A DNA stretch of 12,486 bases from the NCBI GenBank assembly GCA_014729315.1, contig WJKD01000391.1, forward strand, positions 1 through 12,486, read 5' to 3'. The DNA comes from Promethearchaeota archaeon (lineage in GTDB: Archaea; Asgardarchaeota; Lokiarchaeia; Sigynarchaeales; SOKP01). Numbering within the stretch: the stretch's first letter is position 1; each line of letters opens with the position of its first letter. Below, one piece after another: positions 1-9,600 of this stretch. The translations under genes and the position numbers were made by a program. The notes under the pieces are model-generated. The model did no database searches and was not told the DNA's origin. It was given only the letters and a program-made list of their open reading frames with translations.

Positions 1-676
1 AAATGATAATTAAAATGACCAAACCTAAACTTAATCTCTTTTTTTTTGTGATCTTTTCCTTCTTATAGGATGCCTCGGGACTTAACAAGGATATCCCAAA
101 TGAAACAAATAATATTATTTCAGTAATAAGTATCGTTAATAAAATAGAAAATGGATTGAACGCTCTGATGATGCTAAAGGATCGTAATAAATAGATCAAT
201 CCGATTGACACCAGCAGAAGGATTGAAGTTATAAGAATAAAGAATTTCCATTTGGTGGAAATCTGTCCTTCTAATTCTTCTCTCTTTGTAAAATTTAATA
301 ACTTAATTCCAATTAACACGATAACTATTATTTCAATAATTAAACATGAAATTAGGAATGAAAAGGCTCTGAGAATTATGGTATATTGTGAAAGCAACCA
401 CCAGCTTAATAATCCGATCACTATAATTGCGATTACACTTCCAACGATCAAAAAGTATTTCTTTTGTACCAAAATTATTTCTCTTTTCTTGTGATGGCTT
501 CCGAAATATAATAGTAGCGCACCACTTACCATCATAAAAATAATTTCGACAATCATAGCAATCATCAGAAGTGAAAAGTAGTTTGAGGAGAAATTTAGAA
601 ATACAAACACAGTTCCGATAAAAATCGAGGCGAACAGTATCGCTGCTATTATTCCTAAGAGTTTTAAGTTTATTTT
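1..676 (-). repeat. Tandem two-transmembrane-helix repeats (about 70 residues each)
   Basis: After a single TM helix (about 878-810, residues 3408-3430) and a charged cytoplasmic-type stretch, hydrophobic hairpins repeat with starts at about 676, 463 and 253, and a fourth beginning at about 46. The periods are 71, 70 and 69 residues. Each full unit has a basic entry, a first helix, a short loop, and a second helix containing EII and a later Gly followed by LL or LLL: IVEIIFMMVSGALLL, LIIEIIVIVLIGIKLL, LITEIILFVSFGISLL. Units 2 and 3 also share RAF before the second helix. Basic residues close each unit. The repeat series continues beyond the window. I do not recognise the family. Confidence 0.7.
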
Positions 677-3600
677 TAGATATTTCTGCTTATATTCGTC
701 CTCTTTGACTGTCAGAAAGATATATGTATAATCTTGCACCTTAAATTGGGTTTTTAATGTGCCTCCTTCGACTATTTCCTCTATTATTTCTTCTTTTTCC
801 TTCTTATAAGAAATAAAGGCTCCTATTATAAAACATATCCCTGATGTAGTTAAAATAGAGTAATATAAGAACGATAGGTCGAAGCCTTCGATTCCTTCGT
901 CCTCGTCTTCGTCGTCGGGTATATATTTAAAAATTCTGATTGTGGAATTACTTAAATGTCCGAGGGTGTCGTTCGCAAAAACTATAAAATAGATCGATCC
1001 GCCATTAGGTAGGGAATCCCAGACTTTTTGCCATAAGTTCTGATCGATAGTCCCGTTATTGTAAATAATAGTGTAATTTTGCGAAATAGTAAAATTGACC
1101 TCAGCTCTTACAACACTGTACCATGTATCTTCCAGATTTATATCAGAAACGGATATTCTAAATCGCGGTGCTACTCTTTGAATTCGCGAATTTTTACCAG
1201 GACTGTGAATTTGAATCCTCGGAGCAATTATGTCTTTACACAGCAAAAGGCTTACAGAATTATTAAGGTTTCCCACTGAACTGTTTGCCCAGATAATAAG
1301 TTTAAACCATTCTTCTTCTCCAATCTCTTCCCAGAGTAAAGAATCGAAAAGTACTTGAGAATTATTTGACAATAAGATCTTAGTTGAATTTCCTTCTAAA
1401 GTATACCAGAGTTTATCGGGAGTTTTGGTATAAAAAGTAACATTCACCGGAAACCTATGATCCCATAATGTCTCGTTGATGGGAAGATTGACGACAATCC
1501 AAGGGAAGGAGGTATCGATATGCAGACTGAGGAGTTGAGATGCTTCGTTTCCAACCGAATCATTGGCGTAAAAAACAACTGTAAAAGTTCCATTTGATAA
1601 GGTATCCCAATCCTCTTGATTAAAGGTCTCGTTCTCCGTAAAAAAGCGGCTGGGGTTAGTTTCAATAATATACCATCTATCTTGGAGATGAGTGTCGTTT
1701 ATCATAACATTAAATTCCGGAGCTTTTACTCCGAACAATTCGTTTGGAAAAGGGTAATTAATTACGATGCTTGGGGCGATAATGTCCTTTTTTACTATTA
1801 CTTCGTCATATCCAATGTATCCTCTAGAATCGTTGACATAAAATATTATTGAAACAGTACCATTACCTTCAGCATACCACGCTTGGTCCTTTATAGTACC
1901 ATTATTTGTAAAGAAATGCTTCGTAATATTAAGGTTCAGTCTATACCAAGAATAGTTTGTAACACCTTCTAAGATTACTACTGAATAATCGGGCGGGCTC
2001 ACACCGAATAAATCATTCGGAAAAGGATAAGTAATGTTAATTATAGGAGGATCCCACCACTTTGGCTTATGATCAATTCCCGTAGTGTGATTGACTTTAT
2101 AGCCGATATCTCCAATCCCATCATCGTTCACATCTTTACCCGAGTAATCGTCCCAATAGTTACCAATATAAGAATTGTTCCAGAAATTATTGGTTCCATT
2201 ATCTAAAGCATTAATACCGTTATTCGTAAAGTTATTGCAATAAAAAAGATTAATTTGCGATTGAGACCCATTTACTCTCGCACCGTATACAAGGTTATTT
2301 TTTATACTATTACTGGTAACTAAATTGTTTCCACTATTGAAAAGATGAATACCTATTATTGTGTTATCATTTATAATATTGTCCTCAATCACATTGCTTT
2401 CAGATTCACTCTCAAAATACATTCCTACTCCATTTAACTGGACTATATTTTCAAAGAGTTCGTTAATTTTTGAATTAGTTAAATTTAATCCATAAAAGAT
2501 GTTGGAAATAACATAGTTGTCTGAGATTTGGTTATACATACTGTTAAAAAGATTAAGACCTTGATTATTTTCATATAACCCGTTATTAGATATCGTATTG
2601 TTTTTGCTAACTTCTAGATACAATCCGTAATTGGTGTTATAGGAAGCGTTGTTGTTTGATAGATCTGTATAATTACTTTGAATTAAGACTATTCCATACG
2701 AGTTATAATCAGCGTAGTTATAATGAATTAAATTCTCATTGCTTTTATATAGTTGAATTCCATATAAATCGTTATTAGAAGCGTTGTTATTTCGCAGGTG
2801 GTTATTATCGCTATTATTATCAATGAAGATTCCAGATTTATAGTTTAGATGTAATTCATTACCGATAATGATGCTTAGAGAACTATTATCCGAGTAAACT
2901 CCGTTTTCTTGGTTTTCAATTATAGTGTTCGATAAAATCCTATTGAAAGTACTTTGAAAAAGGTTTATTCCATTTCTAGTATTAAAATTAATGTCGTTAG
3001 TTGTTATAGTGTTGTTATATGAGTTAGAAACAACGTGAATTCCATCAAGAGAATTATATAAAATGTCATTTAAGGTGATTGAGTTATTAAAAGAATCTTT
3101 TTCTAAATGAATTCCATAAAGATTATTATTAATACTATTTCCTGAAATTGAATTGAACGATGTTTCAGAAAGGTTCAATCCGCATAACGAATTTCTTGAA
3201 AAAATATTATCGTCTATATCGTGATTTTCTCCCAGAAAAATAAGTAATCCGAAATAGTCGTTAAAGGTTGCGTTGTTTTCATAAACATCGTTAATCTGGC
3301 AATTGTAGATGTATAAACCCGAATATCCATTATTCGATATATTATTAGTAAAAATGTCGTTATTATTCGCACCATTTTCTAAATAAATCCCATTGTACGA
3401 ATTATTGTAAATTAAATTTCCTGAAATAGTGTTTCTATCTCCATTATTAAAGTAAATGCCATTATGAAGGTTTTTTAAGATTTGATTTGCTATAAAATCA
3501 TTATATTGGCTATTACTCAAGCTAATGCCATTAATTGAGTTGTTAAATAAGATATTATTAGAAATATCGTTATAATGTGAAGATGTAAAGTTTACTCCTA

Positions 3601-6600
3601 ATAGATAATTATGGTTTATGCGATTATCCATTATTTCGCTGTGATCACTATTTAATATAAGGACACCGCTGTTTAGATGATAAGTTATATTATTTCCATA
3701 AATCTCGTTATAATCGCTTAAGTTTAATATTAGCCCATAAGCATTTTGAGTAATTATATTACGGAGAATTTGGTTTTCTGTTCCTTCATTAATATCAATT
3801 CCACAGTGTAAATTATTAATCAATATGTTATCCATTAAGTTATTATAGTCGCTTCCGTTGATTAAAAAAATCCCACTTTGATAATTATTTGATAATGAAT
3901 TACTCGAAACAATAATGTAATTACAATTATCTAAAAAAACTCCGTTTTGAACATTTTCTATTAATGTATTATTAATAATGTATATTTCAGTACAACCTAA
4001 AGCGCAAATACCGTTATTAAAATTAAAATTAATTGTGTTGTTTGAAATTGACACATTATAACAAGGATTTTTAAGAAAAATTCCACAAAGAGTGTTATAA
4101 TTAACTTGATTGAAACTAATTGAGTTGTTATAACTATTTTCTACGAGAAGAATTCCGTAATTAAGATTTTTGCTCACATTATTCCCGTATACTGTATTAA
4201 AAATAGAAGAATTAATATTTATACCGCAAAAAGCGTTAAAGGTCGCGTTATTCCCGTAAAGATAATTTAATTTAGTATTTTCCAAGAAAAGTCCTGAATT
4301 TCCATTATTATCAGCATTATTTTCAATTAGGTCAACCAAGAGAGCATACTTGATGTAAATTCCATGGATATCATTATAGGATGCGTTATTATAATAGATT
4401 TTATTAATATTACTTGCTTGATAAGGTGTAAATTGAATCGAGAAGGTTTGGTTATGAGTATTTAGCCCTTGATACGAATTTCCAACACCATTATACCCGT
4501 AATTTAGACCACAACTATAACCACCACTAGTATAATTGATGTTCTTATAATTAAAAACAATTTCACCGTTTTCAAACAACACTAACTCAAAATTCCCGAT
4601 ATAATCATTGTTGTTGAAATGGCTTACATTTGACCACTGGATTACATAATAACTTCCAAATGACTTAACATAAATTGTTCCAGTCCCTCGACCGTATTCG
4701 GTTTGTATATCGTCCCAAAATGGTGCGATTAGATATCTATTGTCAGAATCAGAGGATGGTATTGGATCGTTCGTATAATCTAATGGATTGAATCCAGGAT
4801 TGAAAGACACATATCCATTGGCGCTAATATAAATAGTTGAAAAAGTGCTATCGTAGAATTCAAAATCAAACGGAAGAGTTTGACTCGAATAACCATCGTC
4901 GTCCAATAATAATTCTGTTCCATCTGTCGCATCGTACCATTCATAGTTGTAATCCTCAATAATGTTGTAATTTACCTCAGAAACATCTTCGTCTTCAAGA
5001 AAGATTCCATGATAATTTCCATAGACTTGGTTATTAGTTATATTGTTAGAATCGCATTGATCTGTTATGTGAATACCAGTACCAATATTGTTGTATATTA
5101 TATTATTTTCAATTTCATTCTTATCGCTCAAATGGCTGACGAGAACACCATCAGCCTCGTTATACGTAATGTTATTTAAATAAATGAAACCATTATCACA
5201 ATTATAGAATTTTATGCCTATTTCTTCATTATAACTTATATTATTTTTAATTATATTGTTAAAATTACAATTTGTGTCCAAAAATAATCCTATTTGAGTG
5301 CTAAAAGTAATAATATTTCCCGAAATATTGTTATAACTACAACCAGAATGTAAATAAATGCCATTTAATTGATTAAGAATTACATCGTTTCTTGAAATAT
5401 TATTGTTAATACAATTCGTTATTAAAAATATCCCGTGTCCATCGTTATTATTTACATTATTAGAAACAAGATCGTTAGAATCGCATCCACTATTTAGAAA
5501 TATCCCATGTTCGTTATTAAAGACCATAATATTTTCTAAAATCTCATTATCATCGCAATCGTCATTTATATAAATTCCATGAATATTATTTGTTAAATAG
5601 TTATTATATACATAATTTTTATCGCATTTATCCTGTAAATATATTCCATAGCGATTATTGTTGTAGACATTATTGCTTGAGATATTATTACTAATACAAT
5701 TATCATGCACATAAATTCCATCATACAATAAAGTATCATTCGCCGAATTATGAGCTATGTCATTATTATCACAATTAGTTTCTAAGTAGATTGCATATTC
5801 ATAATTAAAATCTGCGAAATTTAATGTCAGGTTATTATTATCACAGTCGTTTAGCAAATAGATTCCATATTCTTCGTTATAACTAGTGTTTGTTCCAATT
5901 AATCTATTGTCACAGCTATATGCAAAATATACACCGTACATCGTGTTAAACGATGTATCAAGATTATTAATCGTGTTATTATAACAGTAATGAAGCATTA
6001 TTCCAATCGTTCCCAAAGAGACATTGTAAGTTGAAACAACAGAATGATTACAATTTACTAATAAAACTTGGCCCGGATTTCCCACCGTAGTAAAATCGGA
6101 ACTACCGAGATATTCTTGACCTTGATAGTAATATACTGGTCTACTATTAACGAGATTAGTTGTGTCGATGGGATGTGAGGATAATTGATTAAGCGAACCC
6201 ACGATATTAATCCCACACTCGTACATAAGGTTTTCGTGCATAATCGAGTTTTCACTATTCTGTACCCAGATGGCCGCTTTTCCATTTCGAGATGCGTTAT
6301 TGAACGCTATATAACAGTCGTCGCATTCGTTAATTAGAAAAATTCCCGTGTGTCCATTTTTATTTACGATATTTCCTGTAATATTGCATCCATAACTCGC
6401 TTCCGCTAAGTGAATTCCATAATCACCATTTTGATTTGCAGTATTACCGGTTATATTGCATCCATAACTCCCTCCTTCTATGTGAATTCCATATTTTGAG
6501 TTACTATTGGCAATATTACCACTTATATTGCATCCAATGCTGCTACCGTCTATAAAAATGCCATAATAACCGTTGTTGTTAACTGTGTTATTATACAAGC

Positions 6601-9600
6601 AGCATTCAATGCTATTAAATAGATAAATACCATATCTATTGTTATTATTTGAAGTGATGTTTGCTATGGTTACATTTTCGCAGAAGTGGATTGAAACTCC
6701 AATTGTACCCCAGGAAACATCTTGGTCGGCAACGATACTATGATTGCAATTTACAAGTATAATTTGTCCTGCGTTATCAAAATCAGATGGAAGTAATCCC
6801 ACCTCGTTTATATAGTAATATAAAGGTTTGCTATTCACGAGGTTAGTCGTATCTATATCGTGCGAAATAATCTGTTCAAACGATCCCATAACTACATATA
6901 ATCCAATCCCACAATAATCCATACTGTTCTGTATTAGTAAATGGCTGGTACCGTTTAGAAAGATCCCGTAGTCAGTATTATTGTTAACCATGTTCCCAGA
7001 AAGATAAGTGTAATTACAATTTTCTAAATATATACCGTCATCGTTAAAATTCACTATATTATTGGAAATTGTACTATTCTGACAATTGACCTGATGTAGG
7101 CCACGAACATTATCATTCTGAATTACATTTCGGCTTATTATATTCTGAATTACATTTTTTGAAATATTATTAAAATCACTATAAAATATATTTATACCGC
7201 TCTGAGCATGTTCGTATACTGTGTTATTAATTATGGAATTATTATTACATAAATAATAGAGATTGATGCCTATAACCGTGGCACCTTCATTACCATCCAA
7301 TTGATTGTAAGAGATAAAATTTTTAGAACAATTACTTTTTAAAAAGATTCCATAATCGCCACAATTGCTTATATTATTTTGATAAATTATATTTTCGGAA
7401 GAATTAGAATATAAATAAATTCCATAATAGTTATTATCATAGATTAAATTTCGGGATAAAGTGATATTATTACTTTTATAAAGGTAAATACCATAATCGT
7501 TGTTATTCGAACAGCTACTATTTATTAATTTGCCAAAAGACACATTCAAGAAAGAAAAAGCGGCCCCAGATCCCGAATTGAATAAAGTACAGTTCCTAAA
7601 TTCAAAAAACACGAGCGAATGTTTTACTTGAATACAATAGCCGGAGTTCTCACCATCGACCGTCATGTTTTCTATAATGTAGGGATCGTCTACTTTCCCC
7701 GTTCCCGAACACCAAGGCATAATTTCTACTTGATCCCACATAAAATCTCCAGCTCCAGTATCGTCAATTATGAATGGATCTAAATACCACTGACCAAATT
7801 TATCTTGACAATAATTATCTTCGATAATATTTCCTTTACAATCTGAAGTCTCGTAAACGCAACCCAAATCGTTCTTGATTAAGAAATTTCTAGTGATTTC
7901 GTTTTTATTGGATTCAGCTTGTAAATAAATTCCGTATTGTTGGTTCCTTGTTGCATTATTCTTTTCAATAATGTTATAATAAGATTTTTCGTCGAGGTCA
8001 ATTCCATGCTGAGCATTATTGACGATTATATTTTCAATTAGATAATTATGATCAGAATAATCGTATAGGTAAATTCCAGAGTCGTCGTTGTTATTTGCTA
8101 TGTTAAGAGTTAGGTTATTATAATCGCAATCGACTTCTAGAATAATTCCGAATAGCCCATTCTCACTCGCATTATTGTTCTCTAAAATATTAGAACTACA
8201 AGAAGTTTTAAGATGTATCCCATTTTGCAAATTTAAGCTTGCACTATTTCCCGAGAGGTTATTAAAATTACAATTAGTTTCTAATTCTATACCATTTTCA
8301 ATATGATTATTTGCGTTATTTCTTGTAAGATTATTGTAATTACATCTATTCTCTAGGATTATACCGGTATTTTGATTGTTGGTTCCATAATTCATTAAAG
8401 TATTTTCAATTAATTGATTGTAATTTGAATTCGTAGATAAAAGAAGCCCTTGATTTCCGTTGTTTTTTAATTCATTCTCAGAAAGATTATTAAGGTCGCT
8501 CTCGTATAAATAAATCCCCCTAATGAAATTATTATCAATTACATTCTCAAAAATGGTATTGCTATTGCTTTCGTACAGATATATTCCATAATCATAATTA
8601 TAGCTTACATTATTACTTAAAATTTGATTATTACTTGTGCTTATAAGGTATATGCCGTGAAGCAAATTGGCACTTATATTATTATTTGAGATAGTATTCT
8701 GATCGCAAGCTGAACTAATTAAAATACCCGATAATCCACTTTGTACAATAGAATTCTTTGAGATTGTGTTTAAATATGAATTTTGTTCAAATAATATCCC
8801 GTTTAGAGAATTATCAAATAAGTTATTTCCAAATATGGAGTTGAAACTACTTCCATCGTATAATAGAATTCCATTCTGGGTATTTTCAAGAATGTAATTA
8901 TAGCTAATATTATTCATATCAGCATTGATTAAATTTATACCTTGATAAGAGTTTAGAAGGGCAGTATTTCTTGTTAGGTTATTATAATTGCTATTTTCTA
9001 GAATTACTCCAGAAACCAAATTTTTGTTCACAGTATTATTTTCTAAGCTATTAAAACTGCTATTTAAAAGATAGATACCGGTATTCTGATTATTTACTAT
9101 GGTGTTATTTGTTATCATGCTATAGTTTGATTCTAAAAGATAAATCCCTTGGAACAAATTAAGAGATGCGTTATTGTATAAAATCCGATTATGATCGGAC
9201 CCGTCTTGGATGCCTATTCCGTAGTCTTGGATTAAGTTGTCGATGGACCCTCTAACAATGTTTCCCGTGAGATTATTATAAGTACATTTATTAGTTAGCG
9301 AGATACCGTAGAGCTCGTTATTTATAGCAGTGTTGTTTTCAATGAGATTATAGGAACAACTTTTGTTTAAGAATATTCCAAGATCTTGATTGCTAATTCC
9401 ATCGTCGTTTCCCGCAGTGTTATTAATTAGTTTATTATCTCTACATTCCTCAAATAAATATAAACCAAATTCAAGATTATTTTTTAGATGATTCGTATTG
9501 ATCGTATTGTTTTTACATTCGGAATAAAGAAAAATCCCGACATTTTGGTTTGAATTAGTAATATCGTTGCCTATATCATTGCGGGAAATGTAATTATGAT

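Larger units (their letters stand above)
2075..7780 (-). repeat. Beta-helix module C: long array of ~69-72 bp coding repeats
   Basis: Dozens of rungs of about 23-24 codons run from the third cap to a canonical closing motif at about 2205-2075 (NFWNNSYIGNYWDDYSG, then NDDGIGD). At DNA level this appears on the plus strand as recurring words such as ATTCCATA, TTATTA and TTATTATA at a 69-72 base period. The DNA is diverged, so this is a protein repeat and not a recent satellite, except where noted at 6381-6596. The array is interrupted by two paired inserts (about 6915-6660 and 6220-5960) and by a beta-sandwich (4903-4424). Confidence 0.85.

Noticed and set aside
252..1852. Several plus-strand reading frames of 66-80 codons (about 252-494, 1079-1279, 1616-1852)
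   Set aside because: They lie opposite the giant minus-strand gene, whose domains read cleanly through these positions. Their translations show no domain and are antisense shadows.
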